A stretch of 64,000 nt of DNA from Streptomyces viridochromogenes (lineage in GTDB: Bacteria; Actinomycetota; Actinomycetes; Streptomycetales; Streptomycetaceae): the NCBI RefSeq assembly GCF_001270495.1, contig NZ_LGUR01000203.1, positions 1 to 64,000 of the forward strand. The letters are read 5' to 3'. Position 1 is the first letter of the stretch. Each line of letters begins with the position of its first letter. The translations under genes and the position numbers were made by a program. Shown here in pieces: positions 19,018-27,241 of the stretch. The notes under the pieces are model-generated. The model did not search any database, was not told the DNA's origin, and saw nothing but the letters and a program-made list of their open reading frames with translations.

Positions 19018-19376
19018 CGGGCCGCCCTGGCGGCCGTCCCCTGGTTCCCGCGTATCTGTCGACCGGCGGCGTGGCCCGGCCCAGCCGGCCCCAGCTGGAG
19101 CGGCTGTCGGTGCTCACCGGCACCGGCACCCCGCCGCCCGCCGGTCTGCCCGCCGCCCAGCTCGCCCTGCTGGACGCCCTGGACGACGGTTCCCTGACGG
19201 TGGTGGAGGCCGCGGCGCTGCTGCGGCTGCCGGTGTCGGCGGTGCGCGTCCTGGCCGGCGAACTCGTCGACCGGGAGCTGGTGCTGGCCCGTGCGCCGAT
19301 CCCGCCCGCCGGACGCTTCGACCCCGACCTGCTGGAGAGAGTGGCCGATGGCCTTCGCGCCCTCAAGCACACCTAG
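19014..19376 (+). CDS. cvnC: DUF742 protein CvnC
   Basis: 120 residues. The start ATG overlaps the cvnB stop (ATGA at 19014), and the sequence opens RPLVPAYLSTGG, typical of DUF742. A winged-helix-like part follows (TVVEAAALLRLPVSAVRVLAGEL), then a C-terminal stretch ending LLERVADGLRALK. CvnC is a constant conservon member thought to contact CvnB and CvnD. The frame is open far upstream, but that region belongs to cvnA and cvnB in other frames, so the internal start is the right one. Confidence 0.9.
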   Translation: MTGRPGGRPLVPAYLSTGGVARPSRPQLERLSVLTGTGTPPPAGLPAAQLALLDALDDGSLTVVEAAALLRLPVSAVRVLAGELVDRELVLARAPIPPAGRFDPDLLERVADGLRALKHT

Positions 19377-20022
19377 CCCCGCACCGCCTGCGGCGGACGC
19401 CCACGCGAGCGCGACCGGCGCCGCCCGAGGCGCGAGCGAGGGCGTCCACCTGCCCGACACCGCCCGTGACCTGGTCAAGATCCTGGTCGCCGGTCCCTTC
19501 GGCGTGGGCAAGACGACTCTGATCGACTCCGTCTCCGAGATCCGGCCGCTGCACACCGAGGAGCCGCTCAGCGAGGCGTCCGCGCAGGTGGACGATCTCG
19601 CCGGGGTGCGGGACAAGTCGACGACCACCGTCGCCGTCGACTTCGGCCGGATCAGCCTGTCCGGCGGGGTCGTGCTGTATCTGTTCGGCACGCCCGGCCA
19701 GGAGCGGTTCCGGGCGCTGTGGGACGACATCGCGTACGGCGCGCTGGGCGCCCTGGTGCTGGTCGACAGCCGTCGGATCGACGCGTCCTTCGACGTGCTG
19801 GGGCTGGTGGAGGAGTCGGGGCTGCCGTACGCCGTCGCCTTCAACGCCTTTCCGGACGCGCCACGGCACCACACCGAGCAGGAACTGCGCGGCGCCCTGG
19901 ACCTGGAGGCGGGGACGCCGATGGTGACGTGCGACGCGCGGGACTCCGACTCGTCCGTCGACGCGCTGCTCGCGCTGGTCCAGCACCTGATCGACCGCAA
20001 CGCTCCGGAGGACGCCCGGTGA
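19348..20022 (+). CDS. cvnD: Conservon small GTPase CvnD
   Basis: 224 residues. The ATG lies inside the end of cvnC (29-nt overlap) with GGAGAG upstream. GTPase motifs: P-loop GPFGVGKTT, switch residues around the KSTTTVAVDFG segment, G3-like FGTPGQERF, and a following helix with the LVLVDSRR strand. A canonical NKxD is not present: the equivalent strand reads VAFNAFPDA, so the base-recognition Asn is kept in altered context. The ~35-residue N-terminal Ala/Pro-rich lead is probably disordered. In conservons this GTPase is the presumed output of the CvnA-C complex. Confidence 0.92.
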   Translation: MAFAPSSTPSPAPPAADAHASATGAARGASEGVHLPDTARDLVKILVAGPFGVGKTTLIDSVSEIRPLHTEEPLSEASAQVDDLAGVRDKSTTTVAVDFGRISLSGGVVLYLFGTPGQERFRALWDDIAYGALGALVLVDSRRIDASFDVLGLVEESGLPYAVAFNAFPDAPRHHTEQELRGALDLEAGTPMVTCDARDSDSSVDALLALVQHLIDRNAPEDAR

Positions 20023-21257
20023 CCACCCACTCCCCCGACCTGCATGCCTTCACCCGCTCGGCACCCGTGCGGCTGTGGGAGGACGGCTTCGCCCTGGATC
20101 CGTACCGCTACTACGACGCGCTGCGCGCCCAGGGCCCGGTCGGCTGGGCGGAGTTGGCGCCGGGCGTGCCCGCGTACGTCGTCACCGACCGGCGGGCGGC
20201 GCTGGACCTGCTGCACGACACGGAGACGTTCTCGCACGACCCGCGGCCGTGGGAGGCCACGGTCGCCGACGACTCGCCGATCCTGGGCATGATGCGCTGG
20301 CGGCCCAACACACTGTTCGCCGACGGCGCGGCCCATGTCCGGTACCGCACCTCGCTGATCGACACCTTCGACCTGATCGAGCCGCACGACCTGCGGGCGC
20401 GGGTGCACCGGGCGGTGCGGGTGCTGGTAGGCCGGTTCGGGCCGAAGGGCGAGGCCGATCTGGTGGGCGAGTTCGCGCGGCCGCTGATGGCGCTGGTGTT
20501 CAACAACCTCTTCGGGCTGCCGGACAGCCAGAGCGACCGGCTCGACGGAGCGCTGGGCAAGATGATGGAGGGCGGTGCCGAAGCGGCCGAGGGCGAGGCG
20601 GAGTTCGGCGGTTACGTGCTGGAGCTGATCGCGGCCAAGGCCGAGCGCCGGGGTGACGATCTGCCGAGCCGGCTCCTCGACCACCCCGCCGGGCTCACCC
20701 CCGAGGAGGTCACCTGGCAGGTGTTCCTCACCCTGGGCGCCGGGCACGAACCGACGGCCAACCTGGTGTCGAACGCGCTGTCCCGCATCCTCGGCAACCC
20801 GCTGTACTACTCCACCCTCACCAGCGGGGCGCGCCCCGTGACGGACGCCGTGGTGGAGGTGCTCCACCACGAGACACCACTGGCCAACTACGGCATCCAC
20901 TACGCCCGGGGCCCGGTGTCCTTCCACGGGACCTGGATCAGGGCTGCGGTGCCGGTGGTCGTCTCCTACGGGGCGCTCGCGCACTTCGCCGAGCGGGAAG
21001 CCACCAGCGGCCGCCATCCCAAGGACGCCTCGCATCTGTCCTGGTCGGCGGGCCCGCACGCCTGCCCGGTCCGGCAGCACACGCTGCTCATCGCCACTGA
21101 GGCGATCGAGCGGCTCACGCAGTGGCTTCCCGATCTGGAGCCGGTCCTGCCCCGCGAGCGCCTGTCCTGGCGGCCCGGCCCCTTCCACCGCTCCCTGACC
21201 GCCCTGCCCGTCCGGTTCAGCCCTCGCTCCCCCGACCAGCCAGGAGTTGCCTCGTGA
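20019..21257 (+). CDS. Conservon cytochrome P450, CYP157-like, lacking ExxR
   Basis: 412 residues from a GTG overlapping the cvnD stop. The P450 fold is recognisable: I-helix GAGHEPTANL and a heme-ligand region SAGPHACPVRQH with Cys near 349. Two core features are abnormal: the K-helix ExxR is E280-V-L-H283, so the arginine is lost, and the Cys loop lacks the usual Phe before and Gly after. The CYP157 family of Streptomyces conservons is known for missing ExxR and for pairing with a CYP154, which fits the neighbour. Substrate and redox partner are unknown. It may be catalytic with altered heme-pocket stability or may serve a signalling or structural role. Confidence 0.85.
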   Translation: MTTHSPDLHAFTRSAPVRLWEDGFALDPYRYYDALRAQGPVGWAELAPGVPAYVVTDRRAALDLLHDTETFSHDPRPWEATVADDSPILGMMRWRPNTLFADGAAHVRYRTSLIDTFDLIEPHDLRARVHRAVRVLVGRFGPKGEADLVGEFARPLMALVFNNLFGLPDSQSDRLDGALGKMMEGGAEAAEGEAEFGGYVLELIAAKAERRGDDLPSRLLDHPAGLTPEEVTWQVFLTLGAGHEPTANLVSNALSRILGNPLYYSTLTSGARPVTDAVVEVLHHETPLANYGIHYARGPVSFHGTWIRAAVPVVVSYGALAHFAEREATSGRHPKDASHLSWSAGPHACPVRQHTLLIATEAIERLTQWLPDLEPVLPRERLSWRPGPFHRSLTALPVRFSPRSPDQPGVAS

Positions 21258-22498
21258 CCGTGACCGACCGCATCGACCGCTTCGCCATCGACCCGTTCGG
21301 CGCCGACATCGCCGCCGAGAGCGCCCGGCTGCGCGCCCTCGGCCCGATCGTGCCCGTGGAGTTGCCCGGCGGCATCCCCGCGTGGGCGCCCACGGGTTAC
21401 GACACGCTCAAGGGACTCATCCTCGATCCTCGGGTGAGCAAGGATCCCCGGCTGCACTGGCGCCTGTGGCCGGAGATCGGCGAACACCCCTCCTGGGGCT
21501 GGATCCTGGGCTGGGTCGGCGTGGTCAACATGCTCTCGACGTACGGCGCGGACCACGCGCGGCTGCGCAAACTGGTCGCGCCGAGCTTCACCCAGCGCCG
21601 CACGGAGAAGATGCGTGCGCGCGTGCAGGCCATCACCGCGGAGCTGCTCGACGCCCTCGACGACGGCGGGTCGGTGGGCGAGCCGGTGGTGGATCTGAGG
21701 GCCGGGCTCGCCCACCCGCTGCCGATGCGGATGATCTGCGAACTGTTCGGTGTGCCCGAGGAGTTGCGGGAGGACACCGGGGCACTCATCGCCGCGATCA
21801 TGGACACCTCCGACCCGAGTCCGGAGCACACCGCGTTCGTGCAGCGGCAGATCGGTACGGTGCTGGGGGCCCTGATCGCCCACCGCAGCGAGCACCCCGG
21901 GGACGATCTGACGACCGAGCTGATCCGGGTGCGCGACGAGGACGGCGACCGGCTCAGCGACGAGGAACTCGTCTACACCCTGCTGCTGGTGATCGGCGCC
22001 GGTTTCGAGACGACCGTCAATCTCATCGGCAACGCGGTCGTCGCGCTGCTGACCCACCCCGAGCAGCTGGCCGCCGTACGCTCCGGCGAGATCGGGTGGG
22101 ACGCGGTGGTCGACGAGACACTGCGGGTGCATCCGTCGATCGCGTCGCTCCCCCTGCGGTTCGCCGTCACCGACATCGAGGTCGGGGACGTGACCGTGCC
22201 GGCCGGGGACGCCATCATCACGACGTTCGCCGCCGCGGGGCTGGATCCCGCACACTACGGGCCGGACGCGGACAGCTTCGACGCGTCACGCGGAGCGGAC
22301 GACCATCTGGCGTTCGGGATCGGGGTGCACCGCTGCATCGGCGCCCCGCTGGCCCGCGTCGAGGCCCTGACTGCGCTGCCCGCCCTCTTCGACCGCTTCC
22401 CCGGCCTGCGGCTGGACGTCGATGAGAAGGAGCTGCGTCAGGTGCCGTCGTTCATCGCGTTCGGCTGGCAGGAGATCCCGGTGCGGTTGCGGGCCTGA
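21254..22498 (+). CDS. Conservon cytochrome P450, CYP154-like
   Basis: 414 residues from a GTG overlapping the previous stop (GTGA). All canonical P450 signatures are present: I-helix GAGFETTVN, K-helix E288-T-L-R291, and heme loop FGIGVHRCIGAPLAR with Cys361. Length is normal for a soluble bacterial P450; ferredoxin and reductase must be supplied from elsewhere. It is the last gene of the six-gene conservon operon. Pairing with a CYP157-like gene supports a CYP154 assignment, which I give by context rather than by alignment. Confidence 0.88.
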   Translation: MTVTDRIDRFAIDPFGADIAAESARLRALGPIVPVELPGGIPAWAPTGYDTLKGLILDPRVSKDPRLHWRLWPEIGEHPSWGWILGWVGVVNMLSTYGADHARLRKLVAPSFTQRRTEKMRARVQAITAELLDALDDGGSVGEPVVDLRAGLAHPLPMRMICELFGVPEELREDTGALIAAIMDTSDPSPEHTAFVQRQIGTVLGALIAHRSEHPGDDLTTELIRVRDEDGDRLSDEELVYTLLLVIGAGFETTVNLIGNAVVALLTHPEQLAAVRSGEIGWDAVVDETLRVHPSIASLPLRFAVTDIEVGDVTVPAGDAIITTFAAAGLDPAHYGPDADSFDASRGADDHLAFGIGVHRCIGAPLARVEALTALPALFDRFPGLRLDVDEKELRQVPSFIAFGWQEIPVRLRA

Positions 22499-22509
22499 AC
22501 GGCTGCGCG

Positions 22510-22552
22510 CGCGGGGACGCGACCGGTCCCCCGTTCCGGTCGTGCCCCCGCG
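22510..22552. terminator. Bidirectional hairpin between convergent genes
   Basis: A near-perfect 17-bp stem (22510-22526 with 22536-22552, few mismatches; core CGACCGG/CCGGTCG) with a 9-nt loop, 12 nt after the P450 stop and 71 nt past the stop of the convergent PucR-like gene. No T run. Hairpin-only terminators of this sort are common in high-GC genomes. Confidence 0.5.
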
Positions 22553-22623
22553 GGAAGTCGAACTTACGTCTATGGCGGTGGCCTTGGGTATCGCGTCGGT
22601 GCCCGCTGCGCCGCCGCCGGGAC

Positions 22624-24189
22624 TCACCTGTGCACAAGTGAGTCCGGAAGGCCCGATTTCGTCGTCGGCAGGGCGGGCTCGTCCAGATCGCCGACCGCGA
22701 GATGGGCCAGCACGATCTCGTACAGGTCGCTGCCGCCGGCGAGGAGCTGGCGTTCGAGGACGGGTTCCGCGCTGCGGACGTGCTCCCGGACGGTCTGGGC
22801 GTGGACACCGAGGGTCTGCGCGGCGCGTTCGGCGTTGCCGCCCTCCGCGATCCAGGTACGCAGGCTGCGGCGCAGGTCCCGGGTGTCCTTGTCCAGGCCG
22901 GCGAGGACGTCGTGCGCCCAGGTGAGCATGGCGGGCCCGGACAGCAGATCGCGCAGCGAGGCATGGCCGGCCTCCGGCGTACCGGTGTCGGCCGGGGCGT
23001 CCGCGAGGCTCACCTGGGTGTTGAGCGCCAGGTGGACGACGGCACGGGCCGTCAGGTCGGAGAAGTCCGTGCGCAGCAGTGTTTCCACGCGTTCCATCCG
23101 GGCGCGGACGGTGTTGCGGCTGACGCCGAGGACCTTGGCCGCGCTCACGGCGGTGAACTCCAGGCCCAGCCGGGTGGTGGCCAGCAGTTCGGCGCGGGTG
23201 TGGTGCGCCAGCGTGTCGAGCGGGCGCAGCAGACGGGCCGCCCAGCCGCGCAGGGGCGCCGGGTCGATCAGGCGTTCGGGGTGGGTGCGTTCGGCGTAGA
23301 CCGCGGCCTTGTCCGGACGGAAGTGCGCGACGGCCAGTGCGCTCACGGCCTGCCCGTAGGCGGCGGCGGTGCGGGCCAGGCTCTGCCGGGCGCTGCCACC
23401 GATGAACGTGCGGGGGCGCGGGCCGATCAGCGACCGCAGGTCCCGGGCCGCGCCGTCGTCGGGCGTCACGACGATCACATGCTCGTCGACCGCCGGGCAG
23501 AGCACGACCAGTGCCCGCTCGCCCGTCACGTCCAGGCATTCCACGACGAGCCGGTCGCGCTCGTCGGCGGGGCACTCGACGACGTGGACGCAGGCCGTGT
23601 CCGTGTCGAGCAGGCCGGGCCACAGTCCCGCGGCCACCCGGCGGGCGGAGACGGTGTCCTCCACCATCAGCAACTGGAGGATCGCCAGGCGCAGATCGGA
23701 CGTCGCCCGCGCGAGCCGGCGGCCGGCGGCGATCGTCTCCCCCGCCTTCAGCAGGAGCTCGATGACCTGGACGGTGTGCGTGACCATGTCGGAGACGCGC
23801 CGGTCGAAGGGCGCCTCGCGCGACACCGCGAGCACACCCGCCGACGCGGGGTTCGGATACGCCACCCTGACCAGCCGCAGATGACGGCCCTGCCCCTCCC
23901 AGGCGGCGGAGGCGATACGGCCGGCGGCGACGGCCGCGACGAGGTTGTCGTCCAGGTGGGGCCGCGCGCCGGCGAGGAGCGTGCCGGTGTCGTCCTGAAG
24001 CGAGGCCGTGCCCTGCACGGCGTTCGCGAGCCAGGCGACGACCCGGCCGACGTCCCGCCCGTTCGGCCGCAGGTGGTCCAGCAACTCCTGCGCCCACACC
24101 GAGGCGTCGGCGCCGCCCACCCCCGCCTGACGGATCCCGTCCTCTCTGCCAGCCACGTCGGCCTTCACCTCGTCCTGCACTTCACTCAC
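22624..24189 (-). CDS. PucR-family transcriptional regulator with two HTH segments
   Basis: 521 residues. The N-terminal half (~30-330) is an uncharacterised sensory region. The C-terminal part carries two HTH_30-like segments of the PucR type: AKVLGVSRNTVRARMERVE near 353 and AQTLGVHAQTVREHVRSAE near 463. No signal peptide or membrane segment. It stands alone, convergent with the conservon and divergent from the yciO-like gene, so autoregulation or local control is possible but unproven. PucR-type proteins often respond to small metabolites; no ligand can be deduced here. Confidence 0.85.
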   Translation of the reverse strand: MSEVQDEVKADVAGREDGIRQAGVGGADASVWAQELLDHLRPNGRDVGRVVAWLANAVQGTASLQDDTGTLLAGARPHLDDNLVAAVAAGRIASAAWEGQGRHLRLVRVAYPNPASAGVLAVSREAPFDRRVSDMVTHTVQVIELLLKAGETIAAGRRLARATSDLRLAILQLLMVEDTVSARRVAAGLWPGLLDTDTACVHVVECPADERDRLVVECLDVTGERALVVLCPAVDEHVIVVTPDDGAARDLRSLIGPRPRTFIGGSARQSLARTAAAYGQAVSALAVAHFRPDKAAVYAERTHPERLIDPAPLRGWAARLLRPLDTLAHHTRAELLATTRLGLEFTAVSAAKVLGVSRNTVRARMERVETLLRTDFSDLTARAVVHLALNTQVSLADAPADTGTPEAGHASLRDLLSGPAMLTWAHDVLAGLDKDTRDLRRSLRTWIAEGGNAERAAQTLGVHAQTVREHVRSAEPVLERQLLAGGSDLYEIVLAHLAVGDLDEPALPTTKSGLPDSLVHR

Positions 24190-24336
24190 GACATACCGCT
24201 CGGGACGTTACCTCACCCCTGCGCGGCGGCAACCCGTGCTCGTATCGGGGACGGGTTTCCCGGGATCCCGGCGCGCAATCCGCCGGCCTGCCCGGGCCTG
24301 CGCGTCCGCCAGGCTTCGAGGGCATAGGCTCGGCGG

Positions 24337-24957
24337 ATGGCGAAGTACTTCGACGTGCACCCCGACAACCCTCAGCCGCGCACCATCTCCCAGGTCGCCG
24401 ACAGCGTCCGGTCCGGTGCGCTCATCGCGTATCCGACGGACTCCTGCTATGCGCTGGGCTGCCGGCTGGGCAGCCGTGACGGCATCGACCGGATCCGGAC
24501 CATTCGCCGCCTGGACGACCGGCATCACTTCACCCTCGTCTGCCAGGACTTCGCGCAGCTCGGCCAGTTCGTGCTGGTCGACAAGGACGTGTTCCGCGCG
24601 ATCAAGGCATCGACGCCCGGCAGTTACACCTTCATCCTGCCCGCCACGAAGGAGGTGCCGCGCATGCTCCAGCATCCGAAGAAGAAGACGGTCGGCGTGC
24701 GCATCCCCGCCCACGTCGTCACCCAGGCGCTGCTCGCCGAGCTCGGGGAGCCGCTGCTGTCCAGCACGCTGCTGCTGCCCGACGAGGACGAGCCGATGAC
24801 GCAGGGCTGGGAGATCAAGGACCGGCTCGATCATGTGCTGGACGCGGTGGTCGACTCCGGGGACTGCGGCACCGAGCCGACGACGGTGATCGACTTCTCG
24901 GGCGGCGAGGCCGAGATCGTACGCAAGGGGGCGGGCGACACGTCCCGGTTCGAGTAA
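24337..24957 (+). CDS. YrdC/Sua5/YciO-family L-threonylcarbamoyladenylate synthase-like protein
   Basis: 206 residues, single YrdC domain: IAYPTDSCYALGC (the conserved PTDTxYGLG element), KxxxxR-type nucleotide contacts around RHHFTLVC, and the GSYTFILPAT strand. Short length and lack of a Sua5 C-terminal domain place it with the YciO branch; C-terminal VIDFSGGEAEIVRKGAGD is typical. Members bind ATP/L-threonine/bicarbonate to make TC-AMP for tRNA t6A, though YciO activity is weak or debated. A TAGGCT hexamer at 24325-24330 would place transcription start at or near the ATG, so the mRNA may be leaderless. Stand-alone gene. Confidence 0.9.
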   Translation: MAKYFDVHPDNPQPRTISQVADSVRSGALIAYPTDSCYALGCRLGSRDGIDRIRTIRRLDDRHHFTLVCQDFAQLGQFVLVDKDVFRAIKASTPGSYTFILPATKEVPRMLQHPKKKTVGVRIPAHVVTQALLAELGEPLLSSTLLLPDEDEPMTQGWEIKDRLDHVLDAVVDSGDCGTEPTTVIDFSGGEAEIVRKGAGDTSRFE

Positions 24958-25079
24958 AGCGGGCCCCAAGCGGGAGGGGCTGCCGCGGGCCGTTGGATGG
25001 TGCGTGAAACCATGTGCGCGGCCCGGCTCCACCGGGTCGGCGACCCGTTCGCCGTGAACTGCGCAGAGAGGCAGCCCTC

Positions 25080-25835
25080 ATGACCTCCGTCCAGGGAACC
25101 GACGTCGACATCCCCACCGAGGACGGCACCGCCGACGCCTATCTGACCCATCCCGCCGACGGCGAGCCCCGTCCGGCGGTCCTGCTCTACATGGACGCCT
25201 TCGGTCTGCGGCCGCAGCTGCGGACGATGGCGGACCGGCTCGCCGAGGCCGGTTACACGGTGCTGGTGCCCAACGTGTTCTACCGCCACGGGCGCGCTCC
25301 GGTGTTCGACCTGCCCGAGTTCATCGACACCGGGGCCCGGCCGGAGATCTTCGAGAGCATCGTGCCGGTCATGCAGGCGCTGACGCCCGAGGCGTCGATG
25401 CGGGACGCCGATGCCTATCTGCGCTGGCTGGCCGACTGCCCCGTGGCGGCCGGCGGTCCGGTGGCATTGACCGGTTACTGCATGGGTGCCCGGCTGTCCC
25501 TGCTGACCGCCGGCACATATCCGGAGCGGGTCGCGGCAGCGGCCGGCTTCCACGGCGGCCGGCTCGCCACGGACTCGCCGGACAGCCCGCACCTGGTGGC
25601 CGAACACATCACCGCCGAGCTGTACTTCGGCCACGCCGACCAGGACCCGTCGCTGCCCGTCGAGCAGATCGAACGCCTGGAGACCGCGCTCACCGAGGCG
25701 GGGGTACGGCACCACTGCGAGGTCTACCCGGGTGCGGGGCACGGGTTCACGCAGGCCGACAGCGCGTCCTACCACCGTGAGGGGGACGAGCGGCACTGGG
25801 CCGCGCTGCTCGATCTGCTGAAGCGGACCTTCTGA
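25080..25835 (+). CDS. Dienelactone hydrolase family protein
   Basis: 251 residues, alpha/beta hydrolase. Start ATG chosen by the upstream GAGAGG SD; the open frame begins 22 codons earlier without one. The nucleophile is Cys in GYCMGARLS (~132), as in true dienelactone hydrolases, with Asp in FGHADQD (~188) and His in AGHGFT (~220) completing the triad. No signal peptide. The family hydrolyses dienelactones and other small esters or lactones. No aromatic-degradation genes are near, so the physiological substrate is unknown. Confidence 0.9.
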   Translation: MTSVQGTDVDIPTEDGTADAYLTHPADGEPRPAVLLYMDAFGLRPQLRTMADRLAEAGYTVLVPNVFYRHGRAPVFDLPEFIDTGARPEIFESIVPVMQALTPEASMRDADAYLRWLADCPVAAGGPVALTGYCMGARLSLLTAGTYPERVAAAAGFHGGRLATDSPDSPHLVAEHITAELYFGHADQDPSLPVEQIERLETALTEAGVRHHCEVYPGAGHGFTQADSASYHREGDERHWAALLDLLKRTF

Positions 25836-25966
25836 GCCGCGTTGCTCGAATGGCGTTCCCCAAACCGGATTTGACGCCGCATCAGCATAGGGCGCGGGCA
25901 CGACCCGCGGGCACAACCGCCCGTTGGCCAGGGGCAGGAGCACGATGGCCGGGGGCCTGGGATAGC

Positions 25967-25997
25967 GTCCCTCTCACTTCGGTCGAGTGAGAGGGAC
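25967..25997 (+). promoter_or_regulatory. Perfect 12-bp inverted repeat covering the SD of the DUF3592 gene
   Basis: GTCCCTCTCACT (25967-25978) and AGTGAGAGGGAC (25986-25997) are exact reverse complements around a 7-nt TCGGTCG centre. The right arm contains the only SD (GAGAGGGA) and ends 3 nt before the GTG. A possible -10 hexamer TAGCGT lies at 25963-25968. As RNA the hairpin would hide the ribosome site; as DNA it could be an operator near the transcription start. Confidence 0.65.
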
Positions 25998-26000
25998 GTT

Positions 26001-26471
26001 GTGCAGGTTCAGGTGCGTGGGCGGCGGGCTCGCTGGTGGGTGGCCTTCGGGACGATCGCGTTCGGGACGGTGTTCCTGGTCGTCGGGTTGATCCTGGCGG
26101 GGGTGTCGGTCTCGTTCCTGGCAGACGCGAAGCGTGCCCAGGGCACGGTGGTGGCGCTGGAGTGGCGGACCGACGGCAGCGGCGCCTCCCGTAGGACGAG
26201 GGGGAACGACAAGCCCGCCGCTTACCCGGTGGTCGAGTTCACGTCGGCGGACGGCACGCCCAGGACGTTCCGCGGCTCGACGGGATCCAATCCGCCGTCG
26301 TACGACGAGGGCGAGCGGGTCGAGGTGCTGTACCGCGCCGACTCCCCCGAGGACGCCCGGATCAACGGGTTCGCCTCGCTATGGCTGTTGCCGCTGATCT
26401 TCGGCGGGATCGGGCTGGTGATCGGAGGGATCGGGACGGCCGTCGCCCTGGTGGGCCGGCGGCGTTCCTAA
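26001..26471 (+). CDS. DUF3592-type membrane protein
   Basis: 156 residues, GTG start. Two membrane segments (~14-36 and ~127-149) enclose an extracytoplasmic beta-rich domain (~40-120) with the YPVVEFTSADG and YDEGERVEVLY pattern typical of DUF3592. Function is unknown; homologues are small envelope proteins of actinobacteria. The start is fixed by the GAGAGGGA SD, which is embedded in a perfect inverted repeat, suggesting conditional expression. Its stop overlaps by 4 nt the stop of the convergent DHFR-like gene. Confidence 0.8.
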   Translation: MQVQVRGRRARWWVAFGTIAFGTVFLVVGLILAGVSVSFLADAKRAQGTVVALEWRTDGSGASRRTRGNDKPAAYPVVEFTSADGTPRTFRGSTGSNPPSYDEGERVEVLYRADSPEDARINGFASLWLLPLIFGGIGLVIGGIGTAVALVGRRRS

Positions 26472-27094
26472 GGCTTCGGATCACTCACGAGGCGATACTT
26501 CAGGTGGGTGGCGAGCGGCGTGCCGACCACCCTGACCGGCTCGATATTCCGCGGCCCGGTGCCCACGCCCTCGAAGAGCCGCAGCCCGTCGCCGAGGAGC
26601 GCGGGCACCACGTGCAGTTGCAGCTCGTCGATGAGCCCCTCCCTGAGGTACTGCCGCACTGTGCTCGCCCCGCCCGCGATGTCGACGTTCCTGTCCCCGG
26701 CGGCGGCCTTCGCCTGGTCGAGGGCGCTGTGGATGCCGTCGGTGACGAAGGTGAAGGTGGTGCCGCCCTCCTTCACGAGGGTCGGCCGGGGGCGGTGGGT
26801 GAGGACGAAGACCGGGGCCCGGAACGGCGGGTCGGCGCCCCAGAACTCCTCGCCGGTGTCGTACATCATCCGGCCCATGACCACCGCTCCGGTGGCGTCG
26901 AACCACTCGCGCATCAACTCGGAGTCACGGTTCTCCTCCCCGCCGGTCATACCCTGGCGCTCCCGCCAGCTCGCCAGGTCGTGGATCCACTCGAAGAGCG
27001 GCTCGGCGCCGTCGCCTCCCGGGTTGTCCACGGCGACGCCGGTGCCGGCGATGTAGCCGTCGAGGGAGATGGCCAGATCCGCGGTCACGGTCAC
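26468..27094 (-). CDS. Dihydrofolate reductase/RibD C-terminal-like reductase
   Basis: 208 residues from a GTG with CAGGAG upstream. The fold signature is clear: SLDGYIAG near the N terminus, MGRMMYDTG, FVLTHRPR, the NADPH-loop IAGGASTVRQYL and IDELQLHVVPALLGDG. These proteins are the stand-alone RibD_C/DHFR-like family of actinobacteria, NADPH-dependent reductases whose substrates are mostly unknown. They are not the cell's folate DHFR. The frame is open for a further 380 codons upstream, but that part lies antisense to the next gene. Single gene, converging with the DUF3592 gene. Confidence 0.88.
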   Translation of the reverse strand: MTVTADLAISLDGYIAGTGVAVDNPGGDGAEPLFEWIHDLASWRERQGMTGGEENRDSELMREWFDATGAVVMGRMMYDTGEEFWGADPPFRAPVFVLTHRPRPTLVKEGGTTFTFVTDGIHSALDQAKAAAGDRNVDIAGGASTVRQYLREGLIDELQLHVVPALLGDGLRLFEGVGTGPRNIEPVRVVGTPLATHLKYRLVSDPKP

Positions 27095-27241
27095 GATGAG
27101 GGCTCCTGAATCGTGGGGAGTACTGCCTTCACTCTCACGTCGATCGGCGGCCGCCACATTCGACACACTTCCGCGGGCCCGTCGGCTCGATGACCTGACC
27201 GCGGCCCCGCCCTCTCCCCCGCACGACCGCCCGAGCCTGCG

